A DNA stretch of 64,000 bases. It comes from Streptomyces sp. BK239 (GTDB lineage: Bacteria; Actinomycetota; Actinomycetes; Streptomycetales; Streptomycetaceae). Where the stretch lies: contig NZ_SHKS01000001.1 in NCBI RefSeq assembly GCF_004217285.1, positions 186,001-250,000 of the forward strand. Direction: 5' to 3'. Positions 47,615 to 56,614 of this stretch are shown here, one piece after another; position 1 is the stretch's first letter, and each line of letters starts with the position of its first letter. A model generated the notes under the pieces. It was not told where the DNA came from, searched no databases, and saw nothing but the letters and a program-made list of their open reading frames with translations. The position numbers and the translations under genes were made by a program.

Positions 47615-48469
47615 ATGACTCACCGGACATTCAGACGCACGAGGAGACTGCTGGCCACCACGATCGGCGTGGGCGTCCTCGTCACAGGGGTGGCCGCCGC
47701 CTCGCCTGCCGCGGCCGCTCCTGCCGCCGTCAGCTGCACCTCGGCCAAGGCGGGACTCGCCGCCAAACTCAAGAAGGACATCACCGCCGCGCTCGCGGGC
47801 CGCGCCGGCACCGTCGCCGTGGGCCTCTACGACCGCAGCACCAACACCACCTGCACCCTGCGCGCCTCCACCGCCTTCGACTCCGCCAGCGTGGTCAAGG
47901 TCACGGTCCTGTCCGCCCTGCTGTGGGACGCGCAGAAGACCAAGCGGGGCCTGACCGCCCGTGAGCGGACCCTCGCCACGGCCATGATCACCAAGTCGGA
48001 CAACGCCTCCACCACCGCCCTGTGGAACCAGCTCGGGCTGACCAAGATCAGGGGCTTCCTCGCCGCCGCGAAGATGACGCAGACCAAGCCGGGCGCGAAC
48101 GGATACTGGGGCCTGACCCAGATCACCGTCACCGACGAGCAGAAGCTGCTCGGGCTGCTCACCGCCAGGAACGCGGTGCTCCTCGACTCCTCCCGCGCCT
48201 ACGTCCTCCGGCTCATGGGCCAGGTCGTGGCGAGCCAGCGCTGGGGGACGCCGTACGGCAAGCCCGCGAACGTCACCCTCCAGGTGAAGAACGGCTGGCT
48301 GTCCCGGGCCACCAACGGCTGGCGCGTGCACAGCCTGGGCACCTTCAAGGGCGGCGGCCACGACTACCAGATCACCGTCCTCACCCAGGGCAACAGCACG
48401 ATGAACTACGGCATCGCCACCATCCAGGGCGTCGCCAAGGTCATCCACCGGGATCTCGCGGCTTCCTGA
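47615..48469 (+). CDS. Secreted serine hydrolase, class A beta-lactamase-like
   Basis: 284 residues from ATG 47615. The signal peptide RTFRRTRRLLATTIGVGVLVTGVAAASPAAAA is cleaved near residue 36. The active-site set is recognisable: S92-V-V-K95 (SxxK), S128-D129-N130 (SDN) and K225-N226-G227 in place of KTG. No ExxLN motif with the deacylating Glu is evident, so hydrolysis of beta-lactams is doubtful; a peptidoglycan-related or other amidohydrolase role is possible. Two cysteines (C41, C80) could form a disulfide. It is divergent from the GT39 gene across a 172-bp promoter region. Confidence 0.8.
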   Translation: MTHRTFRRTRRLLATTIGVGVLVTGVAAASPAAAAPAAVSCTSAKAGLAAKLKKDITAALAGRAGTVAVGLYDRSTNTTCTLRASTAFDSASVVKVTVLSALLWDAQKTKRGLTARERTLATAMITKSDNASTTALWNQLGLTKIRGFLAAAKMTQTKPGANGYWGLTQITVTDEQKLLGLLTARNAVLLDSSRAYVLRLMGQVVASQRWGTPYGKPANVTLQVKNGWLSRATNGWRVHSLGTFKGGGHDYQITVLTQGNSTMNYGIATIQGVAKVIHRDLAAS

Positions 48470-48574
48470 GCCCCCGCCTCACCCCGTCGTGGGCCGGAGT
48501 GTGACGGAGGGATGAAATCCGCTTCCCTCGGCGTTGGTGCCTTCCGGTAGATCAGGACGACCGGAGGGCACCGC

Positions 48575-51500
48575 GTGGAACCGCAACGGGGATGGGCGAG
48601 GAGACTGGCGAGCTACGCGTGGCGCCATCCGGCGGACGTGGTCCTGGCGCTCGTCTCGTCGCTCGCCGGCATGGCCGTGATGGCCGTCGTGCCGCTGATC
48701 ACCAAGGTGATCATCGACGACGTCATCGGCGGCCACACCCGCTCCATGGCCCCCTGGGCGGGCGCCCTGGTCGCCGCCGCGGTCCTCGTCTACGGCCTCA
48801 CCTACGTCCGCCGTTACTACGGCGGCCGGCTCGCCCTCGACGTCCAGCACGACCTGCGCACGGACATGTTCGCGACGATCGCCCGGCTCGACGGGCGCCG
48901 GCAGGACGAGCTGTCCACCGGGCAGGTCGTCGGCCGCGCCACCAGCGACCTCCAGCTCATCCAGAGTCTGCTGTTCATGCTCCCGATGACCATCGGGAAC
49001 GTCCTGCTCTTCCTGATCTCCCTCGCCGTCATGGCGTGGCTGTCCCCGCCGCTCACCCTCGTCGCGCTGGCCGTCGCCCCCGCCCTGTGGTGGATCGCCC
49101 GGCGCAGCCGCCGCAGGCTCCACCCCGCGACCTGGTACGCGCAGGCCCAGGCGGCGGCCGTGGCCGGCGTGGTCGACGGCGCGGTCAGCGGGGTGCGCGT
49201 GGTGAAGGGCTTCGGGCAGGAGGAGCAGGAGACCGGGAAGCTCAGGGAGGTCGGCCGCAGGCTTTTCGCGGGCCGGCTCCGCACGATCCGCCTGAACGCC
49301 CGCTACACCCCGGCCCTCCAGGCCGTCCCCGCCCTCGGCCAGGTCGCGATGCTCGCCCTCGGCGGCTGGCTCGCCGTGCGCGGGCACATCACCCTCGGCA
49401 CGTTCGTCGCCTTCTCCACCTACCTCGCCCAGCTCGTCGGCCCGGTCCGCATGCTCGCCGTGGTCCTCACCGTCGGCCAGCAGGCCCGCGCCGGCACCGA
49501 ACGGGTCCTGGAGCTGATCGACACCGAGCCGTCGATCCGGGAGGGCGCCAAGGAGCTGCCCGCCGACGCGCCCGCGACCGTCGAGTTCGACGACGTCTCC
49601 TTCGCCTACGAGGACGGCCGCCCCGTCCTGGACGGCCTCACCTTCGAGATCCGCCCCGGCGAGACCCTCGCCGTCGTCGGCTCCTCCGGCTCCGGCAAGT
49701 CGACCGTCTCCCTGCTGCTCCCGCGCTTCTACGACGTCACCCGCGGCGCCGTCCTCGTCGGCGGCCACGACGTGCGCGAGCTCACCCTCGACTCGCTGCG
49801 CGCCGCCATCGGCCTGGTCCCCGAGGACTCGTTCCTCTTCTCCGACACCGTCCGCGCCAACATCGCCTACGGCCGTCCCGACGCCACCGACGACGAGATC
49901 AGGGCCGCCGCCCACGCGGCGCGCGCCGACCGGTTCATCGACGAGCTGCCCGACGGCTACGCCACAAAGGTCGGCGAGCACGGCCTGACCCTCTCCGGCG
50001 GCCAGCGCCAGCGGATAGCCCTCGCCCGCGCCCTCCTCACCGACCCGCGCCTGCTCGTCCTCGACGACGCCACCTCCGCCGTGGACGCCCAGGTCGAGCA
50101 CGAGATCCACGAGGCCCTCAAGCACGTCATGGCGGGCCGCACGACCCTGCTCATCGCCCACCGCCGCTCCACCCTGAACCTCGCCGACCGCATCGCGGTC
50201 CTCGACGACGGCCGGCTCGCCGACCTCGGCACCCACGAGGAACTGCAGAAACGCTCCGCGCTCTACCGCCGCCTCCTCACCGACCCCGACGAGCTCGGCG
50301 GCGTCTCCCCGGGCCACACCCACCCCGCACCGCCGCGCGAGGACACGTCGGTGCGCGAGGAGCTCGACGCCGAGTTCGACGCCGAGCTGGGCCTCACCCC
50401 CCGGCTGTGGACGGGCGAGCGCACCCCCCGGGACGCCGCGCTCGACGGCACCCCGGCCACGCCCGAGCTGCTCGCCCAGGTGGAGGCGCTCCCGCCGGCG
50501 ACCGACGTCCCCGAAGTCGACGAGTCCCGCGCGGTCACCCCCGAGGACTCCTACGGCCTGCGCCGGCTGCTGCGCGGCTTCGGGCGGCCCCTGCTGGTCA
50601 GCCTCGGCCTGGTCGCCGTGGACGCCGGCATGGGCCTGCTGCTGCCGGTGACGATCCGGCACGGCATCGACGACGGGGTCGGCCGGGCGGCGCTGAGCGC
50701 GGTGTGGGCGGCCTCGCTGCTCGCCCTGTGCGCCGTCCTCGCCCAGTGGGCCGCGCAGAGCGGTGAGATCCGGATGACCGGCCGCACCGGCGAGCGGGTC
50801 CTGTACGCGCTGCGCCTGAAGATCTTCTCCCAGCTCCAGCGGCTCGGGCTCGACTACTACGAGCGGGAGTTGACCGGCCGGATCATGACGCGGATGACCA
50901 CCGACGTGGACGCGCTGTCGACGTTCCTGCAGACGGGCCTGGTCACCGCGTTCGTCTCGCTCGTCACGTTCTTCGGCATCATGGTCGCCCTGCTGGTGCT
51001 GGACGTGGAGCTCGCGCTCGTCGTGTTCGCGACCCTGCCGCCGCTGGTCGTCGCCACGTACTTCTTCCGCCGGGCCAGCGTGAAGGCCTACGAACTCGCC
51101 CGCGAGCGGGTCGCGCTGGTCAACGCCGATCTCCAGGAGTCGGTGGCCGGGCTGCGGATCGTGCAGGCGTTCCGGCGTGAGCGGGACGGCGCCGCGCGGT
51201 TCGCGGAGCGCAGCGACGGCTACCGCCGGGCGCGTATCCGCGGCCAGTGGATGATCTCGGTGTACTTCCCGTTCGTGCAGTTCCTGTCGTCGGCCGCCGC
51301 GGCGGCCGTCCTGGTGGTCGGCGCGGGCCGGATCGACGACGCGACGCTCACCACGGGCGCCCTGGTCGCCTACCTCCTCTACATCGACCTGTTCTTCGCC
51401 CCCGTGCAGCAGCTCTCCCAGGTCTTCGACGGCTACCAGCAGGCCACCGTCTCGCTCGGCCGCATCCAGGAGCTGCTGCGCGAGCCGGCGTCCACGGAGT

Positions 51501-52288
51501 CCGCCGACGAGCCGCTCCAGGTGCTGTCGCTGCGCGGCGAGATCGCCTTCGAGGACGTGCACTTCCGCTACGGCCCCGCCGACGACCCCGAAGAGGCCCT
51601 GACCGGGATCGACTTGAGGATCCCCGCCGGACAGACCGTGGCCTTCGTCGGCGAGACCGGCGCGGGCAAGTCGACGCTGGTCAAGCTGGTGGCCCGGTTC
51701 TACGACCCGACCTCGGGCCGGGTGCTGGTCGACGGCACGGACCTGCGTTCCCTCGACCTCACCTCCTACCGCCACCGGCTCGGCGTCGTCCCGCAGGAGG
51801 CCTACCTCTTCCCCGGCACGGTCCGCGACGCCATCGCCTACGGCCGGCCGGACGCCGGCGACGCCGAGGTGGAGGCGGCGGCGCGGGCCGTCGGCGCGCA
51901 CGAGATGATCGCCACGCTGGACGGCGGCTATCTGCACGAGGTCGCCGAGCGGGGCCGCAACCTGTCCGCCGGGCAACGGCAGTTGATCGCGCTGGCCCGC
52001 GCCGAACTCGTCGACCCCGACGTGCTGCTGCTGGACGAGGCGACGGCCGCCCTGGACCTCGCGACGGAGGCCCAGGTCAACCAGGCCACCGACCGGCTCG
52101 CCGGCCGCCGTACCACGCTCGTGGTCGCCCACCGGCTGACCACGGCGGCGCGCGCGGACCGGGTGGTCGTGATGGACCACGGCAGGGTCGTCGAGGACGG
52201 CGCCCACGAGGAACTGCTCGCGCGCGGCGGACGGTACGCGGCGCTGTGGCGGACCTTCGTCGGGGAGCCGGTCGCCACATCGAGCTGA
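48575..52288 (+). CDS. Fused heteromeric-type ABC exporter (TMD-NBD-TMD-NBD)
   Basis: 1237 residues, two ABCB-type half-transporters joined in one chain. TMD1 ~15-320. NBD1 has Walker A GSSGSGKST (~370), signature LSGGQRQRIALARALL and Walker B LLVLDDATSAVD (~493). A charged linker ~600-690 follows. TMD2 ~690-970. NBD2 has Walker A GETGAGKST (~1027), signature LSAGQRQLIAL and Walker B VLLLDEATAALD (~1150). NBD1 has Asp in place of the catalytic Glu, NBD2 is canonical, so one ATP site is predicted to be degenerate. GTG 48575 has GGAGGG upstream. The substrate is unknown; fused pumps of this layout (for example mycobacterial Rv0194) export drugs. Confidence 0.93.
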   Translation: MEPQRGWARRLASYAWRHPADVVLALVSSLAGMAVMAVVPLITKVIIDDVIGGHTRSMAPWAGALVAAAVLVYGLTYVRRYYGGRLALDVQHDLRTDMFATIARLDGRRQDELSTGQVVGRATSDLQLIQSLLFMLPMTIGNVLLFLISLAVMAWLSPPLTLVALAVAPALWWIARRSRRRLHPATWYAQAQAAAVAGVVDGAVSGVRVVKGFGQEEQETGKLREVGRRLFAGRLRTIRLNARYTPALQAVPALGQVAMLALGGWLAVRGHITLGTFVAFSTYLAQLVGPVRMLAVVLTVGQQARAGTERVLELIDTEPSIREGAKELPADAPATVEFDDVSFAYEDGRPVLDGLTFEIRPGETLAVVGSSGSGKSTVSLLLPRFYDVTRGAVLVGGHDVRELTLDSLRAAIGLVPEDSFLFSDTVRANIAYGRPDATDDEIRAAAHAARADRFIDELPDGYATKVGEHGLTLSGGQRQRIALARALLTDPRLLVLDDATSAVDAQVEHEIHEALKHVMAGRTTLLIAHRRSTLNLADRIAVLDDGRLADLGTHEELQKRSALYRRLLTDPDELGGVSPGHTHPAPPREDTSVREELDAEFDAELGLTPRLWTGERTPRDAALDGTPATPELLAQVEALPPATDVPEVDESRAVTPEDSYGLRRLLRGFGRPLLVSLGLVAVDAGMGLLLPVTIRHGIDDGVGRAALSAVWAASLLALCAVLAQWAAQSGEIRMTGRTGERVLYALRLKIFSQLQRLGLDYYERELTGRIMTRMTTDVDALSTFLQTGLVTAFVSLVTFFGIMVALLVLDVELALVVFATLPPLVVATYFFRRASVKAYELARERVALVNADLQESVAGLRIVQAFRRERDGAARFAERSDGYRRARIRGQWMISVYFPFVQFLSSAAAAAVLVVGAGRIDDATLTTGALVAYLLYIDLFFAPVQQLSQVFDGYQQATVSLGRIQELLREPASTESADEPLQVLSLRGEIAFEDVHFRYGPADDPEEALTGIDLRIPAGQTVAFVGETGAGKSTLVKLVARFYDPTSGRVLVDGTDLRSLDLTSYRHRLGVVPQEAYLFPGTVRDAIAYGRPDAGDAEVEAAARAVGAHEMIATLDGGYLHEVAERGRNLSAGQRQLIALARAELVDPDVLLLDEATAALDLATEAQVNQATDRLAGRRTTLVVAHRLTTAARADRVVVMDHGRVVEDGAHEELLARGGRYAALWRTFVGEPVATSS

Positions 52289-52326
52289 CGGCGGCCGCGC
52301 CCGTCCCGCCGCGTCCCGCCCCACCT

Positions 52327-52356
52327 GCCCCGCCGCGTCCCGGGCCGCGGCGGGGC
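52327..52356 (+). terminator. Terminator after the ABC exporter
   Basis: Perfect 11-bp stem GCCCCGCCGCG/CGCGGCGGGGC with an 8-base loop, 38 bases after the stop. Confidence 0.65.
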
Positions 52357-52456
52357 AACCGTTCACCCCGTCCGGTGCGTCCGTACATCAGTACGGCGGC
52401 ACACCAGTGCTGCCGTATGTCTGTACGAGATGGCGGCGGAGCGGGAGGCGCGGACC

Positions 52457-52858
52457 GTGGACCTTGGTGAGACACATGGGCGGCCGACAGCCGCACTGAC
52501 CGCACTGGCCGTGCTCGTCGCCTCGGTCCTCATCGGGCTGCTCACGCCGGGCAGCGCCGCGGCCGCCGCGGCCGCCCCCTGCGCCGGCCGGAAAGTGCGG
52601 ACCGTGACGTTCTCCACCGGCTCGGTGCACGTCTACAACAACCGCGGCATGGTCTGCGCCTACACCGTGCAGAAACGTCCCGGCGCGAACAAGCGGATGT
52701 CGGTCAGTCTCCAGGCGCGGGGCCACCGGCCCCGGCAGCTGGCCGGCGACCGGACCGCCCGGATCGGCCCGGTCGACGTCTACGCAGGCCACCGCTGGGT
52801 GCTGGTCAGGGGCTCCGTCGGCGCCGGCTCGGGCAGTTCGGGCTGGTTCCGCTCCTGA
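52457..52858 (+). CDS. Small secreted hypothetical protein
   Basis: 133 residues from GTG 52457, which has GGGAGGCG upstream; ATG 52430 in the same frame has no RBS. The signal peptide (RPTAALTALAVLVASVLIGLLTPGSAAAAAAA) is followed by a ~95-residue mature domain. The domain has two cysteines (APCAGRK and MVCAYTV) and alternating beta-strand character (VRTVTFSTGSVHVYNNRGMVCAYTV ... DRTARIGPVDVYAGHRWVLVRGSVG). I do not recognise the family. It lies between the ABC exporter terminator and the S37 peptidase gene. Confidence 0.72.
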   Translation: MDLGETHGRPTAALTALAVLVASVLIGLLTPGSAAAAAAAPCAGRKVRTVTFSTGSVHVYNNRGMVCAYTVQKRPGANKRMSVSLQARGHRPRQLAGDRTARIGPVDVYAGHRWVLVRGSVGAGSGSSGWFRS

Positions 52859-52962
52859 CAGATACGGGCGTTGCGGACACCGCCGCCCAACCCCCTCTGG
52901 TGTGAAGGGTGTTGCTCCGATAGCTTCCGGCACATCCGACTCACAGGGAAGGGTGCACGCGC

Positions 52963-54387
52963 ATGCGCAAGGCGCTCAGATGGCTGCTGGCGTTCACCGT
53001 GCTCATAGGCATGGTGAGCACGGCCCACGCGGCCACCGCCGCACAGCCCCAAGCCGCAGACATAAAGGACCGGCTGCTCTCCATACCGGGCGTCAGCCTG
53101 ATTCAGGAGAAGCCGTACCCCGGCTACCGCTACTTCGTACTGAACTTCACCCAGCCGGTGGACCACCGGGACCCCGCAAAGGGCACGTTCCAGCAGCGGA
53201 TCACCGTGCTGCACAAGGACGTCAGCCGGCCCACGGTCTTCTACACCGGCGGCTACAGCGTCTCCACCAACCCCGGCCGCCGCGAGCCCACACAGATCGT
53301 GGACGGCAACCAGGTCTCCATGGAGTACCGCTTCTTCACCCCGTCCCGCCCCGAGCCCGCCGACTGGTCCAAGCTGGACATCTGGCAGGCCGCGAGCGAC
53401 CAGCACCGCATCTTCACGGCCCTCAAGGCGATCTACCCGAAGAACTGGATCTCCACCGGCGGCTCCAAGGGTGGCATGACGGCCACCTACTACGAGCGTT
53501 TCTACCCGCGTGACATGGACGGCGTGGTCGCCTACGTCGCCCCCAACGACGTGGTGAACGACGAGGATTCGGCCTACGACCGCTTCTTCGCCAAGGTCGG
53601 CACCAAGGAGTGCCGCGACCGTCTGAACGCCGTCCAGCGCGAGGCGCTGGTGCGCCGCGAGCCGCTGGAGAAGCGGTACACCGAGTACGCCGCGACCGAG
53701 GGCCTGACCTTCGACACCATCGGCGGCCTGGACCGCGCCTACGAGGCCGTCGTCCTCGACTACGTGTGGGGCTTCTGGCAGTACAGCCTGCTGTCGGACT
53801 GCGACTCCATCCCCGCCGACGCCAAGTCCGCGACGGACGAAGAGATCTGGACCTCCATCGACACGATCTCCGGGTTCTCCGCCTACGCCGACCAGGGCCT
53901 CGCGGCGTACACGCCGTACTACTACCAGGCGGGCACCCAGCTCGGCGCGCCCACCATCCGCTTCCCGCACATCGAGCGCCGGTACATCCGCTACGGCTAC
54001 CAGCCTCCGCGCAACTTCGTCCCCCGGGACATCCCGATGCGCTTCCAGCAGTTCGCCATGGGGGACGTCGACGCCTGGGTCCGCCACCACGCCCGCCACA
54101 TGCTCTTCGTCTACGGCCAGAACGACCCGTGGGGCGCGGAGCCGTTCCGCCTCGGGGCCGGCTCGAAGGACTCCTACGTCTTCACCGCGCCCGGCATGAA
54201 CCACGGCGCGAACGTCGCCGGACTGGTCGCCGACGAGAAGGCCCTCGCAACCGCCCGCATCCTCGAGTGGGCGGGCGTCGCCCCGGCCGCCGTCAAGGCC
54301 GACGCCGCGCAGGCCAAGCCGCTGGCCAGGTTCGACGCCAAGCTGGACGTGCGCGACGTGGAGCGGGAGCCCGCCCTGCGTCCGTGA
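52963..54387 (+). CDS. Secreted S37-type (tripeptidyl/prolyl) aminopeptidase
   Basis: 474 residues. Signal peptide MRKALRWLLAFTVLIGMVSTAHA. Mature protein of the Streptomyces PS-10 peptidase family (S37; alpha/beta-hydrolase related to S28). Nucleophile elbow TGGSKGGM with S168; the acid/histidine regions are FVYGQNDPWGA and APGMNHGAN. N-terminal YRYFVLNFTQPVDHRDPAKGTFQQRI is a family hallmark. It releases N-terminal tri/tetrapeptides from protein fragments outside the cell. It ends at the bidirectional terminator shared with the GH3 gene. Confidence 0.9.
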   Translation: MRKALRWLLAFTVLIGMVSTAHAATAAQPQAADIKDRLLSIPGVSLIQEKPYPGYRYFVLNFTQPVDHRDPAKGTFQQRITVLHKDVSRPTVFYTGGYSVSTNPGRREPTQIVDGNQVSMEYRFFTPSRPEPADWSKLDIWQAASDQHRIFTALKAIYPKNWISTGGSKGGMTATYYERFYPRDMDGVVAYVAPNDVVNDEDSAYDRFFAKVGTKECRDRLNAVQREALVRREPLEKRYTEYAATEGLTFDTIGGLDRAYEAVVLDYVWGFWQYSLLSDCDSIPADAKSATDEEIWTSIDTISGFSAYADQGLAAYTPYYYQAGTQLGAPTIRFPHIERRYIRYGYQPPRNFVPRDIPMRFQQFAMGDVDAWVRHHARHMLFVYGQNDPWGAEPFRLGAGSKDSYVFTAPGMNHGANVAGLVADEKALATARILEWAGVAPAAVKADAAQAKPLARFDAKLDVRDVEREPALRP

Positions 54388-54392
54388 CACCG

Positions 54393-54431
54393 CCTCGGGC
54401 GCCGCGCCACACAGGGCGCGGCGCCCCGAGG
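54393..54431. terminator. Bidirectional terminator (S37 peptidase / GH3)
   Basis: A 16-bp GC stem (CCTCGGGCGCCGCGCC with one bulged C on the other arm) lies in the 44-bp gap between the convergent genes. Confidence 0.78.
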
Positions 54432-56219
54432 TCAGTAGGTCAGGCCGTGGCCGACCGGGTACAGCGTGCGCGTCGGATCGTCGGCGCGCCGCACCGGCAC
54501 CGGCAGCCGCCCGTGCGGCGGCACGACTCCGGCGATCACCCTGGCCGCGGCGCGCAGTTCGACGTCGGTCCAGGAGTAGGCCGCCAAGTAGGCTCGCACC
54601 CGAGGGAGTTGAGCCACGTCGTACGGGTTGCGGACGGCGACCGCGACCGTCGGCCGCCCGGTCGCCAGCAGCCGCTCCACCAGAGTCCGCTGTGCGCTGT
54701 CCGCGGTGACCTCGTACGTCGCCGCCACCACCGCGTCGGCCTCGCCCGCCCGCGCCACCGCCCGCTCGATGACGGCGGCGGACGGGGCCGTCCCCGTGGA
54801 CAGGGCGGTCGCCGTGAAGCCCAACTCACCGAAGGCGGCGGCGAGCACGGAGGTCGGCGGGCCCGTGGTGCCCGTCGGGGAGGCCGGATCGGCGCCCACC
54901 ACCAGCAGCCGGCGGTGCCTGCGGGGCGACAGCGGCAGAAGTGGGCCCTCGTTCACCAGCAGCGTCGTCGTCCGCTCGGCGATCCGGTCCGCCGCCGCGA
55001 GATGCGCCCTCGCGCCCACCGTCCGCCGCACACCGGACCGGCTGACGTACGGGTCCGCGAACAGGCCCAGCCTCGACTTCAGCCGCAGGATCCGCAGGAC
55101 CGACTCGTCGAGCCGCGCCCGCGTCAGCTCCCCCTCCCGCACGGCCCTCACCACGGCGTCGAAGGCGACGTCCAGCCTCGGCGGGTTGAGGAGCTGGTCG
55201 ACGCCCGCCTTGAGCGCCAGCACGGGGACCCGGTCGTCGCCGTACTTGGTGCGCACGCCCGCCATGTCCAGGGCGTCGGTCACCACGACCCCGTCGTAGC
55301 CGAGGCGTTCACGCAGCAGACCGGTGACGACGGGCCGCGAGAGGGTGGCCGGGTCGCCGCCGGCCGCGTCCAGCGCCGGCATCAGCAGATGCGCGGTCAT
55401 GACCGAGTCGACGCCGGCCGCGATCGCCGCCCGGAACGGCACGGCGTCCAGCTCCTCCCACACCTGCCGGCTGTGCGTGACGACGGGGAAGCCGAAGTGA
55501 CTGTCGACGGCGGTGTCGCCGTGCCCCGGGAAGTGCTTCGCGGTCGCCGCGACCCCGGCCGACCGGTAGCCCCTGATCTCCGCGTCGACGAAGCCGGCCA
55601 CCGCCTCCGGGACGGCCCCGAACGAGCGCACCCCGATCACCGGGTTGGCCGGGTCGACGTTCACGTCGGCCACGGGGGAGTAGTTCTGCCGGATGCCCAT
55701 CGCGCGCAGCTCCCGGCCCGCGATCCGCCCGAGCGTACGGGCGTCTGCGCGGGAACCGCCGGCACCGACCGCCATCGCGCCCGGGAACAGCGTGGCCGGC
55801 GCGCCGACACGGGCGACGATCCCGTGCTCCTGGTCGGTGGAGATCAGCACCGGCAGCCCGCGCGGCCGCCGCAGCGAGGCCCGCTGGATCCCGTTGGACA
55901 GGTCGGCGGTCTGGAGCGGGTCGCGGGTGTTGTGGGCCCAGGTGAAGTAGATGATCCCGCCGAGGTGGTAACGGTCGATCAGCTCGGCGGCGCTGCGCAC
56001 GCCCAGTTCCCTCAGGTTGGCCTCGGCGTCGGCCGGGTCCGGGTCGGTCGCCGAGTGGCCGTACACCCGGGTGACGAAGAGCTGGCCGGCCTTCTCCTCG
56101 ACGGACATACGAGCGATCAGCGCGCGCAGGCGGCGGTCGTCGGCGCGGGCGGTGCCGCTGAGGGAGAGGGCCGCGGTGAGACCGGCGGCGGCGGCGAGAA
56201 CGGTACGTCGGGAGGGCAT
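54432..56219 (-). CDS. Exported family 3 beta-N-acetylhexosaminidase (NagZ-like)
   Basis: 595 residues. Tat-type leader PSRRTVLAAAAG followed by a hydrophobic segment. The GH3 barrel has the NagZ-type motif KHFPGHGDT (228-236, with the catalytic His/Asp dyad region) and predicted nucleophile D315 in VVVTDALDMAGV. A GH3 C-terminal alpha/beta domain follows (~395-595: RLLVVGADPAS ... VAVAVRNPYDVAQL). ATG 56219 has AAGGAG upstream. It likely removes N-acetylglucosamine from chitin or muropeptide fragments. The ends of the gene touch the shared terminator. Confidence 0.9.
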   Translation of the reverse strand: MPSRRTVLAAAAGLTAALSLSGTARADDRRLRALIARMSVEEKAGQLFVTRVYGHSATDPDPADAEANLRELGVRSAAELIDRYHLGGIIYFTWAHNTRDPLQTADLSNGIQRASLRRPRGLPVLISTDQEHGIVARVGAPATLFPGAMAVGAGGSRADARTLGRIAGRELRAMGIRQNYSPVADVNVDPANPVIGVRSFGAVPEAVAGFVDAEIRGYRSAGVAATAKHFPGHGDTAVDSHFGFPVVTHSRQVWEELDAVPFRAAIAAGVDSVMTAHLLMPALDAAGGDPATLSRPVVTGLLRERLGYDGVVVTDALDMAGVRTKYGDDRVPVLALKAGVDQLLNPPRLDVAFDAVVRAVREGELTRARLDESVLRILRLKSRLGLFADPYVSRSGVRRTVGARAHLAAADRIAERTTTLLVNEGPLLPLSPRRHRRLLVVGADPASPTGTTGPPTSVLAAAFGELGFTATALSTGTAPSAAVIERAVARAGEADAVVAATYEVTADSAQRTLVERLLATGRPTVAVAVRNPYDVAQLPRVRAYLAAYSWTDVELRAAARVIAGVVPPHGRLPVPVRRADDPTRTLYPVGHGLTY

Positions 56220-56614
56220 GTGCGCTCCTTGCGGGGACCGGCGGGGGATCCGGCCGGGGGCCGGGCAGGGCTTCCGGTGGCGCACGGTACCCGTGGCGGG
56301 GCCGCCATCGGCGCATTGGAGGGGGCGCGCCGACGGCGGGCCGCTGCGGACTCCGAACGGAACGGCCCGGTCCCGCCCAGCCCGGCCCGGGCCTCCGGCC
56401 GGGTGCTGTCACCAGGCCCGGGCGGGCTCGGTACGGCACGGGTCGGTGTGGGCGGCCCGCGTCTCCGGCCAGGTGTTGTCACCTGACTCGGTCGGGCTCG
56501 GTCCGGCTCGGCTCAGTCCTGCACGGCTGGATCCGGCCTGGCCCGACCGGCCCGGACCAGTCGGCACGGCGGCCGTGGCCTTGCGACGGGGCTCGTGCGC
56601 GCCCGGCGGGTGGG
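56220..56614. other. Intergenic region GH3 to LysR with a short direct repeat
   Basis: 395 bp between the GH3 start and the LysR stop. It contains the GH3 promoter and a ~50-bp imperfect direct repeat at 56391-56440 and 56461-56510 (offset 70), plus short CGGCTCGG-type repeats. No gene could be supported. Confidence 0.5.

Noticed and set aside
48479..52366. A 1295-codon open frame on the minus strand opposite the ABC exporter, and many similar long frames elsewhere
   Set aside because: GC-rich codon bias on the real strand leaves long stop-free antisense frames. Their products are Arg/Asp/Gly/Val-rich without domains.
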